Part shown: in pieces, positions 16,596-25,826 of the stretch
How the letters are laid out: the number at the start of each line of letters is the position of its first letter
Numbering within the stretch: position 1 is the stretch's first letter
Made by a program: the position numbers and the translations under genes
The notes under the pieces: model-generated
The model's database searches: none
Seen by the model: only the letters and a program-made list of their open reading frames with translations
What the model was told of the DNA's origin: nothing
Source: CAZVPF01 sp964628195
GTDB lineage: Bacteria; Planctomycetota; Phycisphaerae; Sedimentisphaerales; Anaerohalosphaeraceae
Direction of reading: 5' to 3'
Assembly (NCBI GenBank): GCA_964628195.1
Contig: CAZVPF010000006.1
Coordinates: forward strand, 62,001 to 126,000
Length of the DNA: 64,000 nucleotides

Positions 16596-18455
16596 TTACG
16601 CGGAAATTGCAGAAGCTTTTGACAGGGCCGAGACACTGAATATAAGAGGGTACAGTCTTTCGTAATACCAGAGTTTGGCGAAATAAAGGCCGATGGGGGC
16701 TGGTTGTAATTCGTCCAGCTTTTTTTCATATAGGTTTTTCATAAGATATTTAACCCCGTTGTCGAGAGACTTTTTCATGTCGGGGTTAAGGCTTTTAAAT
16801 TTCAGCGCGTAAGAGGCAATCGCATCCACCGCGGCTGCTGTTTCTTCGATGGAAGACTCAGACGGGTCTGCCTGGCCCCATCCGCCGTCGGAATTTTGTC
16901 TTGCGAGAATTTCTTCAACAGCGGCTTGCATCAACCCCGCCGTCAGGGGCAGGTTCTCGCGTGCATCGCACAGATAGGTAATTATTCGACTTGTGCCGAA
17001 AACTGGGTTTACCTGCCGTGGAAGGTACTCATTGCCGAACCACAGTGGGGTCCATAATCCGTTCTCGTCCCGGCAGTTTTTCAGATATTTCAGTGCCTTT
17101 GAAATGAAAGCGTCAGCCCGTCTTTTGTCCCTGCCGTTCAAAAACTCTTTGCACCGGCTGGCCGCACATATTGCATGGGCCGTTATGTCCGGCGCGCTGG
17201 TGTCGAAGTCCAGGTTCGTCCTGCCTCTGCAGAAAGTCGGAACGCCGCCGTCGGCATTTTGAAGATTTATCAGCCAGTTAACACCGGATGAAAGACAGTT
17301 TGTAAATTCGCTTCGATTTTCTTTTTCGGAATTTTCCTGCTTTTTCCATAGATTAATCAAAGCGGTCAACGCAGCCGAGGTATCATCGGCATCGGGCACC
17401 CCGCCGGGCAGGTTTGTCCAGGCCCAGCCGCCCGGTTTAGCGCCGGTGTAGGGATGCACCTCCTTGAACTGCTGCTCGAGAAGGTGCCTGTATAATTTAT
17501 TCCGATGCGAATCACTGAGCGTTTGTGCCAGGCTGCTGCCGCTTGCAAGGGCGTTTATTGAAAGGCTCGTAAGCCAGTTCGAGAGGTTGGTATCTATGGC
17601 CCATCTGCTGTCTGCTCTTACGGTGGTTGTGAGAAACTGAATGCACTTTTCTGTGACCGGATGCCGCTGCCTGTTTATGGAACACAGGCTTATCGCCACA
17701 AATGATGTCAGCGGAGCAGCTTCGAGAAAACCGCCGCTTTGAGGTTGTATAGCCCCGAGCTTTTTAAGGGTCTTTGCAATACTTGCGGCCCGGATCGCTT
17801 TTAGCACGGGATTTACAGGTTTTACGTGATGATAATGCAACTGGCCAAGGGCAATAAGTGCAGGGCTTGCATAGCTTACGACAGGTGTGTTTATGAACCT
17901 GAAGAAACCGTGCGGAAGTGCGGCAAGCTCGAAGGGCAGCGCAGGTATCTGCTCGAATGCCGCTTTCCTGTCACCGAGCAGGCCCGAAAGCGCACAAACC
18001 GAAAGTATAGGACACGAAAAGGTCAGGTCGTCTTTGTATTTTTTCTTAACCGCTTCAATGATTCCGGAAGGGGAAGTGTTTTTAATCCGGCGATCCAGCC
18101 ACTGGTTTGCTTTTTGAAAAGCTGTATCAAGGCTGCCTGGATTTTGTCCGGCAACCTTCTTAATTGTCGCCATGCACAAAAGTGTCGTGCTGATATTGCT
18201 TTTGCTTCGAGCTGTGTCACCCCAACCGCCATCGCAGTTCTGGTTCTCCGCCAGCCAGCTCAGCCCGCCGCTGATAAGGCTTGCATGTTTTTGCTCGTCG
18301 TAAAGATGCAAAGCGTAAACAGCAAGTGTTGTCGCAAGTGCGCTGGAGCTTAAGCGTCCCTGCCAGAAACCGCCTGTGCCAACTTCATCGACAAGCTGAC
18401 TGCACAGTTTCATGCTCAAGCACTGTAATTCATTATCCGCCGGTTCTATTGACAT
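16596..18455 (-). CDS. Squalene-hopene-cyclase-like class II terpene cyclase
   Basis: A 619-residue alpha/alpha-barrel protein of the squalene/oxidosqualene cyclase superfamily, close to the length of bacterial squalene-hopene cyclases. QW-type repeats are seen at 70-80 (ENQNCDGGWGD), 395-405 and 518-527 (ARQNSDGGWG). The catalytic acid motif DADD is at 355-358, matching the DxDD of class II cyclases in sequence and in position. IDTNLSNW at 287-294 also matches a conserved cyclase segment. It would protonate and cyclise a polyprenyl chain at the membrane face. It overlaps the upstream cyclase-fold gene by 10 bp and ends the operon. The substrate is unknown: the neighbouring polyprenyl synthase may supply a chain other than squalene. 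Confidence 0.82.
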   Translation of the reverse strand: MSIEPADNELQCLSMKLCSQLVDEVGTGGFWQGRLSSSALATTLAVYALHLYDEQKHASLISGGLSWLAENQNCDGGWGDTARSKSNISTTLLCMATIKKVAGQNPGSLDTAFQKANQWLDRRIKNTSPSGIIEAVKKKYKDDLTFSCPILSVCALSGLLGDRKAAFEQIPALPFELAALPHGFFRFINTPVVSYASPALIALGQLHYHHVKPVNPVLKAIRAASIAKTLKKLGAIQPQSGGFLEAAPLTSFVAISLCSINRQRHPVTEKCIQFLTTTVRADSRWAIDTNLSNWLTSLSINALASGSSLAQTLSDSHRNKLYRHLLEQQFKEVHPYTGAKPGGWAWTNLPGGVPDADDTSAALTALINLWKKQENSEKENRSEFTNCLSSGVNWLINLQNADGGVPTFCRGRTNLDFDTSAPDITAHAICAASRCKEFLNGRDKRRADAFISKALKYLKNCRDENGLWTPLWFGNEYLPRQVNPVFGTSRIITYLCDARENLPLTAGLMQAAVEEILARQNSDGGWGQADPSESSIEETAAAVDAIASYALKFKSLNPDMKKSLDNGVKYLMKNLYEKKLDELQPAPIGLYFAKLWYYERLYPLIFSVSALSKASAISA

Positions 18456-19318
18456 AAACTTCCAAGCCCGAGAAGCCCGTAATAAGTGTATTCCACATCT
18501 TTCTGGGTTTTTTTGCTGTCGGAATAGAAACCGCCCGATTCCTCAAGTGAATGAATGTAATCGGCAGCAGCGTCTCTTAATTCTCCGATTTCCGTTTTCG
18601 TTTGACTCAGTGCAAAAAGCGACACACCCGTTGAAAGCAGATCAGGCTCGGGGGAAAGGGGCGATGCCTTGCAGCCGCCTTCAGGCAGGAACTGGCCCTT
18701 AAGCCACATTGCCGAGTCGGGATCACCCTGCCCGGTTATATAATGGATAATCAGCATACCCGCCGACGTCGCCGGCGCAGAGCCGATGGGAATCTGTTTG
18801 TGGTTGATGTAAGAACCGTCGGCAAGCCTGAGCGACTGGACGAACTTCATGTAATCATCTTTTTCGACAGGCTGAGAACCAAGTTCCTGCAGCAGCGAAA
18901 GAGCAAGGAAGCTGCCGTATATATTGGCCCAATCGGTGCCGGTATGAACTGCAAAACCGTTATCCGAGCAGCGAAACCTTGCAAGCTCATCCAAAAATTC
19001 GTTCTTCCTGTTATTCAGAAGCTCAGGCAAAAAGTCTGCCAGTAACCTGACGAAGGAATACAAATTGATAAGGTCATTAAACGGCCCGGCGGTATTATGC
19101 AGAAAAGTCTTAAGCTTTTCCATAAAATCATCCCGGCCCGCTGCAAATAATATTTCCGCCCCGAAGACCGTATAATAAAGATCGCTTACCTGGGACCGCC
19201 CGCGAAAACCGCCATCCGGATTTTGCATCGAGCTTACGTACGATACAACCTGCCGGGCGTGGGGCATGTTATCCAGCGCCGACTTAACTGTCCTTATTAT
19301 TTCCCGGCGAATAGTCAT
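18446..19318 (-). CDS. Prenyltransferase/squalene-oxidase repeat protein
   Basis: A 290-residue protein built of alpha/alpha-barrel repeats of the prenyltransferase/squalene oxidase type. Repeats are marked by SSMQNPDGGFRGR (about 29-41), a second around RCSDNGFAVHTG, RLADGSYINH, and SLEESGGFYSD near the end. The repeat spacing resembles protein prenyltransferase beta subunits. It is about half the size of a hopene cyclase, has no DxDD motif and lacks the zinc ligands in an obvious form. It may form one barrel of a two-protein cyclase with the next gene. It overlaps the polyprenyl synthase gene by 35 bp and the cyclase gene by 10 bp, which implies coupled translation and a shared complex or pathway. 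The exact start is less certain, since the upstream ribosome site is weak. Confidence 0.75.
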   Translation of the reverse strand: MTIRREIIRTVKSALDNMPHARQVVSYVSSMQNPDGGFRGRSQVSDLYYTVFGAEILFAAGRDDFMEKLKTFLHNTAGPFNDLINLYSFVRLLADFLPELLNNRKNEFLDELARFRCSDNGFAVHTGTDWANIYGSFLALSLLQELGSQPVEKDDYMKFVQSLRLADGSYINHKQIPIGSAPATSAGMLIIHYITGQGDPDSAMWLKGQFLPEGGCKASPLSPEPDLLSTGVSLFALSQTKTEIGELRDAAADYIHSLEESGGFYSDSKKTQKDVEYTYYGLLGLGSLCQ

Positions 19319-20975
19319 CGCAGCAGCTCATAATTTCAACTTCACTGAATATCTTGCTTATAACAATTCTAAGCAAACTTTTCAAGGGAGTGTTTTTAAC
19401 CGGGCTTATGGCCTCTATCGCGGCCTGTTTGAACGACTGAAGCATATCAATCGCTTTTCTCTTAACCGAAAGATCGCTGAATACTTTTATAAGCTCGACA
19501 GTTTCATGCTCTTTGCGCGAAGTGCCCGACCATATAAGGCGCAGTATCTTTTTTTGGTCACTGTCGGCGTCCCGCCATGCGAGGGCATAAAGCAGCGAAG
19601 GCTTCAGCTCACCGAGTTTACCTGCCCCCACCGCCTTGTCAAAATCGTTGATATCGTCGAGGACCTGGTAAGCAATGCCGAGGTATTTGCAGTATTCACC
19701 GACCAAGTTATCGCCGGGGACGTCGTTTTCACAAAGATGCAAACCGAGCTTAAACGCAACTTCAAAAGCAGGCGAGGTCTTGTGCCTGAAAATGTCAATC
19801 ACCTGCTCGACGCTCAGCGGGGCAGGATTCTTCATCCACGTCAGTTCGTTTCCCTGTCCTATGCAAAGTTTGTAATGAGCATCAGAAGCGGCCCGGAGCA
19901 TTTTCACTTTTACGCTGTCGGGCGCATCGACATCGGCGATTATTTTATACCCCAGCCCCAGCAGGTAGTCACCCGTGTTAAGCGCAACCGGAATACCGTG
20001 CTGCTGGTGCAGCGTGTTTTGGCCGTACCGCTTTTCGTCATCGTCCTCTATGTCGTCATGAACCAGCGAGGCCTTGTGAAAACACTCTATAGCAACGGCA
20101 ATATCCTGAAGTGACCGCGGCAGATCTTTATTTTCATTGCCCGGATGCCGGCTGGAAGACATAAATACCGATGCAGCAATAACAGGACGGAACCTTTTAC
20201 CGCTGCGCGCCATCCATTCGAGGGCTATCTCTGCTGTTTGTGAATTGTCCGCGCCAAAATAACGGCGAAGGTTTTCTTTCGTGAAAAGGTCAACGGTCCG
20301 GCCTTTAACAGACGCCAGGTCAATGCCCGGCCGGTCCTGCGGCTTAAAGCCGGTAAGTATTTCTTCAAGCCACTCAACGTCAAGCTCCGTATCCTTACAG
20401 CCGTCAAACAAAAGCGGAACAGCCGCACCGGGTATCGCCCCGGCCTCCATGTACGAAAATGCCTGCTCAAGAACCGCCATGCAGCTTACGCCGACAACGG
20501 CCTGAATTTGTCCCGAACTGATAAGCGACATCACCATCGGCGAGCCCTCGGCGATAAGCACCGTGTATCCGAGCGTCTGTGCCATTGCTTTTATCGAGTT
20601 TATAACGCACCGCCCGCAGCCGCTGCAAACCAGGCCGAACCGGTCGAACTGCCCCGGGCAAAGCTCGGAATCCCGCAAACACTTCGGCAGCAGAAGCAGC
20701 CGTTTTTCAAAAGGCACAGCCGCGACTTCATCCTTCCATACACGATTGTTAAGGCAAATAGCCGTAAAGTCCGCGTATTTCGGGTCAATACTATACTGCC
20801 CGATTATCGCCCCGCAACAGCGTTTAAGCTCATCGAGACTAACCGGGGCGGTGATTTGATTTTGCGAAACATAATCCGCCGCTATTTGCCGCAGCCTTTG
20901 CCGCTCGCTTTTTTCCAAAGGGACGCGGGAGCAGACCTGGTCCGAAGCATTAGTATTTTGATGTTGATCAGGCAA
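19284..20975 (-). CDS. DUF116 domain fused to a trans-polyprenyl diphosphate synthase
   Basis: A 563-residue two-domain protein. Residues about 90-210 form a DUF116 domain with Cys99, 106, 117, 120, 123, 165 and 193, including the tight CSGCGRC group and GVSCMAVLE, probably an Fe-S or metal site. Residues 225-560 form an isoprenyl diphosphate synthase with both Asp-rich motifs, DDIEDDD (307-313) and DDINDFD (440-446). The residue five before the first motif is small (Ala302), as in long-chain synthases. It would condense isopentenyl diphosphate units at the membrane. The start is TTG at 20975, backed by GGGGGAG at ideal distance, and overlaps the radical SAM gene by 8 bp. DUF116 is usually a separate protein, so the fusion hints at redox control or coupled chemistry. 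Confidence 0.88.
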   Translation of the reverse strand: MPDQHQNTNASDQVCSRVPLEKSERQRLRQIAADYVSQNQITAPVSLDELKRCCGAIIGQYSIDPKYADFTAICLNNRVWKDEVAAVPFEKRLLLLPKCLRDSELCPGQFDRFGLVCSGCGRCVINSIKAMAQTLGYTVLIAEGSPMVMSLISSGQIQAVVGVSCMAVLEQAFSYMEAGAIPGAAVPLLFDGCKDTELDVEWLEEILTGFKPQDRPGIDLASVKGRTVDLFTKENLRRYFGADNSQTAEIALEWMARSGKRFRPVIAASVFMSSSRHPGNENKDLPRSLQDIAVAIECFHKASLVHDDIEDDDEKRYGQNTLHQQHGIPVALNTGDYLLGLGYKIIADVDAPDSVKVKMLRAASDAHYKLCIGQGNELTWMKNPAPLSVEQVIDIFRHKTSPAFEVAFKLGLHLCENDVPGDNLVGEYCKYLGIAYQVLDDINDFDKAVGAGKLGELKPSLLYALAWRDADSDQKKILRLIWSGTSRKEHETVELIKVFSDLSVKRKAIDMLQSFKQAAIEAISPVKNTPLKSLLRIVISKIFSEVEIMSCCDDYSPGNNKDS

Positions 20976-22530
20976 CTAAATGCTCCCCCTGTTTACTTGT
21001 TTTTGTCGAACGGATTATTTTCTTATGAAGGGAAGCGAAACTTTTTCGCCAGGTCAGTATCTCGACTTTGCCCAGCATCTGCACGAAAAGTTTTTTGATA
21101 AGCGACTCGCCGCCTGCTGTCTGGTTGTCCCAGAACAGCTTAGGCATGCGCTTGAAGTTTATCTCGTAACACTTCCTGTAAAGGTTCAGGTGTTCGAGCG
21201 TCATTTTGTCGATACTGAATCGATCGCCGCTCGTAATCTGCTGCGGGTCTATAGGCTCGTAGAAAACCGGGAAGATAACCGACTCGATCTCATCAAGCCG
21301 GTCGATAAGCTTCGATGTGCGTTCAACGTCTTCGAGTGTCTCTCCGGGCAGTCCGAGTATGATGCTGTAGACCGGGAAAAAACCCGCCGATTTCATCTTT
21401 TCTGCAGTATCGCAGATCAGACCCTCCCACTGCCCCGGCTCGAACGGATGGATTTTCGTCGGACACGATTTTTTTACAAGCTCACCGTTGGCGCTTTCAA
21501 GACCCATATTCAGCCACAAGTATTTCGGATCGTTCTTAAAGGCGAGCAGCCTGCGAATTTGTTTAAGCTCTTCAAGCGGCACCTGAGCCGCTGTTGAAAC
21601 ATTAGCATGATCAAGCTGAAGGAAATCCAAGCTGTCGATGGTTTGCAGCGTCTCAAGCATTTCAATGACTTTGCCGCTATCGGGATTCAGATTTTCCGAA
21701 CCGTACCTGAACAGGTCCTCGCTTGCAAGCACGATATTTTTCTGCCCACAGCTAATATTCATCTCGATGTCCTGTTTGATAAGCTCCGGTGAAAGGTGCT
21801 GCATCTTCTGATGCCCCATCGTACAGAACTTACAACCCCTGCCGCACCCGCGGGATATCTCAACAATCCCAAGCACCGTCGGGGTTTTTACAGGTTTTAT
21901 GTTCTCTGCGCAGGAGGCCTTTTCAATGTAATGGCCCGGAAAATCTTTTCCCTGCAGTATATCGGCAAAAACGCCCGGTCCGGCATTTTCGAAATATCCT
22001 TCAAAGATAACGTCGACTGCCCGGCGGGCTGTTTCATCGGGGTACTGCCTGAACTGCCACGCGCCGGCCCCGCCTGCGACAACCTTGAAGTTAAACTTTT
22101 GCTTTGCCTCTGCCAGAAGTGAAAGCGTCTTGTTGGACCAGTATTGCGTGTAAAGCTGCCCCTTCCAGAAATTTTTCGTGGTCGTATTGCTCATGCCCAT
22201 GCCCAGCGGGTCCGAAGAACTGAACGCAACGATCTCGGTTTCCGGGCCAAGCAGTTTGTGCAGCGCTTCCGGGGTTGTGCAGACTATATCTTCATCGGAC
22301 ATCCCCGTATGCTCACGCAGCGCAGCTTCGAGCCTGCAAAGACCCAGCGGAGCCCTTGATGCCCTTCCCTGCGGGTTGACGGCTACTTTTGGTGAAACGA
22401 ACCGCCGCATCATCACCTCGGGTACATGCGTGGTCTGCATCGTCGCGAAAATCGCCTCGAAAAGTATTTTGTAACTGCCCGAGAGTGTCCTGTCCGCAAC
22501 GAGTATTATTTTAGGCTTTAGCATTTTCAT
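20968..22530 (-). CDS. B12-binding-domain-like radical SAM protein
   Basis: A 520-residue radical SAM enzyme. The [4Fe-4S]-SAM motif is C-GRG-C-KF-C at Cys229, 233 and 236. It is followed by the usual core elements, including a glycine-rich EDLFRYGSE strand and NMGLESANG. The first 200 residues resemble the Rossmann-like N-terminal domain of B12-dependent members (FSSSDPLGMGMS, VVAGGAGAWQF), but no DxHxxG cobalamin motif is evident, so B12 use is doubtful. Such enzymes methylate, couple or rearrange unactivated carbon. The gene overlaps the 4Fe-4S protein by one base and the polyprenyl synthase by 8 bp. A role in altering the isoprenoid product, by analogy with HpnH in hopanoid synthesis, is an inference. 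Confidence 0.83.
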   Translation of the reverse strand: MKMLKPKIILVADRTLSGSYKILFEAIFATMQTTHVPEVMMRRFVSPKVAVNPQGRASRAPLGLCRLEAALREHTGMSDEDIVCTTPEALHKLLGPETEIVAFSSSDPLGMGMSNTTTKNFWKGQLYTQYWSNKTLSLLAEAKQKFNFKVVAGGAGAWQFRQYPDETARRAVDVIFEGYFENAGPGVFADILQGKDFPGHYIEKASCAENIKPVKTPTVLGIVEISRGCGRGCKFCTMGHQKMQHLSPELIKQDIEMNISCGQKNIVLASEDLFRYGSENLNPDSGKVIEMLETLQTIDSLDFLQLDHANVSTAAQVPLEELKQIRRLLAFKNDPKYLWLNMGLESANGELVKKSCPTKIHPFEPGQWEGLICDTAEKMKSAGFFPVYSIILGLPGETLEDVERTSKLIDRLDEIESVIFPVFYEPIDPQQITSGDRFSIDKMTLEHLNLYRKCYEINFKRMPKLFWDNQTAGGESLIKKLFVQMLGKVEILTWRKSFASLHKKIIRSTKTSKQGEHLVA

Positions 22531-23363
22531 TATCCGCCTTGACTTTGACGACTTTTCAGCTGCCTCATCTGCTCCGGAGACAGACTGCTGACAACCTTGT
22601 CCGGTATGGAATATTTTTTCTGCAGTTCCTTCAGGCTCTGCGCCTTGCCGGTGCTGGGGTCAGTTTCCGCGTTTCGCTGTTTAAGCTGATCGAGAAGATT
22701 GAGATTATCCCCTGCGCCTTTTTCGCTTTGGGCTTTATTCGGCTGTTCCCGGCCGTTTATCGAGCCTTCCTTATGCTTGGGGAACATTATCGCACCGGCA
22801 GGGCAAACCCTTGCACACGCCGGGCAGTCCGTCTTACATGCATCAGGCCTTAGGACCGTGACCCTGCCGTCCGCGTCTATACCGTAGACCCCGAACAAAC
22901 AGAAATTCACACACTGCTTACAGCTTACGCAATTATCGCTGTCAATAACCGGGAACCAGGGCACCCACTTTCCCTGCTTCCGGGCTTTGCTCATCTCTAC
23001 CGGCAGTGAAAAGCCCTCGCGAACGGGGAGGGTATTTATTTCGGCCTTAACATCTTCAAGCTCCGCCTCGGGTAAACTGCGCATATTTATACAGCATATC
23101 TCTTTACCGGCAGTGTCAATACCGGCATACTCAAGCAGTCCTTTAACCGCCCTTTCGGAACATGCGAAAACAAATATCTTATTGACCTGGCTGAGGAACT
23201 TCAGTTTGTCAGGCTCAAGTGCCGCTGTTTCACAAATATCTGCAAAGAACTGCACTTGCACGCCGGCGTCTTTTAGAAACTGAATAACTTCTTGACTGAC
23301 CGATAGGTCATGCAATTGGTAATATGCACATTTGCAATATATAACCGCCGCTTTGTCGGTCAT
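22530..23363 (-). CDS. 4Fe-4S ferredoxin-domain protein of the isoprenoid operon
   Basis: A protein of about 277 residues. The start is likely the ATG at 23363, since the codon six bases earlier is TTG. The N-terminal 120 residues carry scattered Cys (YCKCAYY, ICETAA, FACSER, ICCINM) and look like an Fe-S-binding or Rossmann-like module. Two ferredoxin motifs follow near residues 145-190 (CVSCKQCVNFC and CKTDCPACARVCPAGAI), enough for two clusters. The C-terminal third is polar and probably disordered. It is a likely electron donor to the radical SAM enzyme encoded one base downstream, and starts 16 bp after the end of the PQQ-like propeller gene. Confidence 0.8.
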   Translation of the reverse strand: MTDKAAVIYCKCAYYQLHDLSVSQEVIQFLKDAGVQVQFFADICETAALEPDKLKFLSQVNKIFVFACSERAVKGLLEYAGIDTAGKEICCINMRSLPEAELEDVKAEINTLPVREGFSLPVEMSKARKQGKWVPWFPVIDSDNCVSCKQCVNFCLFGVYGIDADGRVTVLRPDACKTDCPACARVCPAGAIMFPKHKEGSINGREQPNKAQSEKGAGDNLNLLDQLKQRNAETDPSTGKAQSLKELQKKYSIPDKVVSSLSPEQMRQLKSRQSQGG

Positions 23364-23378
23364 TTTCAACCCGCTTTA

Positions 23379-25826
23379 CTAATCCGCACTAACATTAAAA
23401 GCCATCAGCACATCCCCGTGCCTTATATACAGCCTGCCGTCACAAACTACAGGGTGCGCCCAGTGCTGGTCTTCGCCAAGCGTTATCTTAAAGCTGCTTA
23501 CGATATCGAAACCTGTTCTGGTCGGCTGGGCCAGCGCGACATTACCGTTTTTCTCTTCGTAAAGATAAAGCATCCCGTCGGCGGCGATTACCGAACCCTT
23601 GTTCTCCCAATCTTTGCTCGAAAGCACCTTGCCTGTATCCCAGTCAAGGCACAGCCAGTCACCGTTATTATTTCCCCTCCAGCTTGACCCGTAAATCCTG
23701 CCGTCAAGCATGACCGTCCCGCCGTGATGCACATCAAGTTCTTCCTGAACCCACTTGCGTTTCACACGAATACCGTCCGGAGATATCTCGTACATCGCGC
23801 TGCCGCAGTCATAACCGCTGGTCGTAAAGACACAACCGTCATGGTATACAGGCGTGTTCGGGTTGATATCCTTGGGCTTTTTCTGGTAATCAGAGAACAT
23901 GTCGCGGTATATGATCTTTCCGGTGTCGGCTTCGAGGAACCAGACCGAATCGGACATCATTGTAACAAGGATCTTTTTTTCACCGTGCTCGAACACGAGC
24001 GGCGGGCAGTAAGCATCACTCTCGCCCGTGGACTTCGACTCCCATAAAACCGACCCGTTGTTTTTATTAAGCGCAACCACAGTCGCCTTGCTCCCAGCCG
24101 GTGAGAATATCAGCTTGTCGTCGTAAACGAGCGGCGATACCGCGTATCCCCAGTTTTTGTGCTTACCGTCATACATGGCACTGACGTCCACCGACCACAG
24201 CTTTTTTCCATCCGAGGCGTCGCAGCACACTACCTCGCCAAGTCCTGATATAATATAAACCCTGCCGTCGCAAATCGTCGGTGTGCTTCTCGAACCGGGG
24301 AAAGATCTGACCCACTCTTTGCCGTAAGCGCTTTTCCACTTCAGCTTGCCGTTTGTGTCTATCGCGTTCAGGTATCCCGTATCGTCGATAGTACCCGGAA
24401 CGTAAATAACGCCATCGCAAACCGAGACCGCCGCGTAACCCTTGCCGATACCTTTACAGGACCAGACCATCTCCGGGCCGTCTTCGGGCCACTTCTTCAA
24501 AAGCCCTGTCTCTTTGCAAATACCGTCAAGGTCCGGCCCTCTCCACCTGCACCAGTTACCGCCGGTCTTTGCGCTGTTTGCCGAACCGCGGGAAGTCGAT
24601 TTGGCTGTTGCTTCTTCGCCGGCCTTGACACAGACCGCATCGCCGTCTGCGTTACGTGCGAAAATCTTTCCGTTGGCAAGCACCGGCGCCGACCAGCACC
24701 TCGCCCCGCTGAGTATCTTGGCCTTGCTTACAGGCTCAAATCCCTCCGGTGTCGCAGGGGCTGTAATCAGCTGTCCCGACTCGCTTAGCACAATAAGTAT
24801 GTCATTGGCCATCATCAGTGTACCTTTGCCCAGCCCGCCCTGCTGCCATAAAGTATCACCGGTGTTAAATTCGATGCACTTAAGCGTGCTCTCGTCAAAG
24901 CCGTATAAATTTCCGTCAAGCAGAACACAACTGCTGAAGTGATTGCGCATCGCCCTGCTTTCCCATATCTGCTTGACATCATTGCCGTTGACCTCCAGCA
25001 CGCAGCAGCCCCTGTTATATCCTGAAGAAATAAATATCCTGTTGCCTTTGACTATCGGGTCAGCGGCGTTGACATCATGTTTTGTCTCCCACGGGAAGGA
25101 CCATAAGACTTTGCCGTCCTCAGGGCTGACCGCGATAAGACTTTCTTTCGAGAACAAAAGCAGCGAGACCCTGCCGTCCTGCTCGAAAGGCACCGGGGTC
25201 GAATAACCCGAGACACCTTTGCCGCTTTTCCATATCAGCTCACCGGTATCTTTATTGAGCGCAAGTCCCGCCGAGCCGACGTTATAGACCACCATATCAT
25301 CCATAATAAAAGGCGAGCCCGAAAAACCCCACGTCGGCGGTTTATACCCGTATTCATCTTCTACATCTTTTTGCCAAAGCACTATGCCCGTATCCGCGTT
25401 TAGGCAAAGCGCATCGCCTGTCTTGCTCAGCGTATATGCCTTGCCCTGGTGAATTGTCACCGATGCGCTCGTCCCGCCCTCGTAATATTTCGGGGCTTTC
25501 GGCTCTTCATATTTGTACCGCCATACCGCTTTGCCCGTTACGGCATCGAGGCAGTGCACAACGTCGGTGTTGCTTATATTGCCCGTCGTGTAAGCCTTGC
25601 CGTCCTTTACCGTAATAACCGAAAACCCTGTCCCGATCTTTTCGCGCCATAAAAATTCCGGCTCAGGGTCGGCAAAGTTGGGGTTCCAGCCTTTCTCATT
25701 GGATATCCCGTCATAGTTTGGACCGCGAAATATCGGCCAGTCAGCCGCGAAAACCGCCGTCGATAACAACAAACTCAACACAGTGAATATTTGCATCGAT
25801 TTTGAACTAAACCCGCCTTTTTTCAT
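23379..25826 (-). CDS. Exported double PQQ-like beta-propeller protein
   Basis: An 815-residue protein with an N-terminal signal peptide (hydrophobic stretch to VFAA). It contains two complete eight-bladed PQQ-like propellers in tandem, about 28-400 and 430-810. Each starts with the same entry phrase (WPIFRGPNYDGIS and WCRWRGPDLDGIC) and repeats blades of the form G-x-L-W-x2-D/S. It has the fold of quinoprotein dehydrogenases and BamB, but Ca/PQQ ligands cannot be confirmed by eye, so it may be a scaffold or sensor rather than an enzyme. AAGGAG lies before the ATG. The 244-bp gap upstream has the only clear space for a promoter of the isoprenoid operon, so this gene probably leads it. Confidence 0.8.
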   Translation of the reverse strand: MKKGGFSSKSMQIFTVLSLLLSTAVFAADWPIFRGPNYDGISNEKGWNPNFADPEPEFLWREKIGTGFSVITVKDGKAYTTGNISNTDVVHCLDAVTGKAVWRYKYEEPKAPKYYEGGTSASVTIHQGKAYTLSKTGDALCLNADTGIVLWQKDVEDEYGYKPPTWGFSGSPFIMDDMVVYNVGSAGLALNKDTGELIWKSGKGVSGYSTPVPFEQDGRVSLLLFSKESLIAVSPEDGKVLWSFPWETKHDVNAADPIVKGNRIFISSGYNRGCCVLEVNGNDVKQIWESRAMRNHFSSCVLLDGNLYGFDESTLKCIEFNTGDTLWQQGGLGKGTLMMANDILIVLSESGQLITAPATPEGFEPVSKAKILSGARCWSAPVLANGKIFARNADGDAVCVKAGEEATAKSTSRGSANSAKTGGNWCRWRGPDLDGICKETGLLKKWPEDGPEMVWSCKGIGKGYAAVSVCDGVIYVPGTIDDTGYLNAIDTNGKLKWKSAYGKEWVRSFPGSRSTPTICDGRVYIISGLGEVVCCDASDGKKLWSVDVSAMYDGKHKNWGYAVSPLVYDDKLIFSPAGSKATVVALNKNNGSVLWESKSTGESDAYCPPLVFEHGEKKILVTMMSDSVWFLEADTGKIIYRDMFSDYQKKPKDINPNTPVYHDGCVFTTSGYDCGSAMYEISPDGIRVKRKWVQEELDVHHGGTVMLDGRIYGSSWRGNNNGDWLCLDWDTGKVLSSKDWENKGSVIAADGMLYLYEEKNGNVALAQPTRTGFDIVSSFKITLGEDQHWAHPVVCDGRLYIRHGDVLMAFNVSAD

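Noticed and set aside
16472..16729. 85-codon open frame overlapping the 3' end of the cyclase gene
   Set aside because: Lies in another frame of a conserved gene and reads into the nifA upstream gap; no ribosome site.
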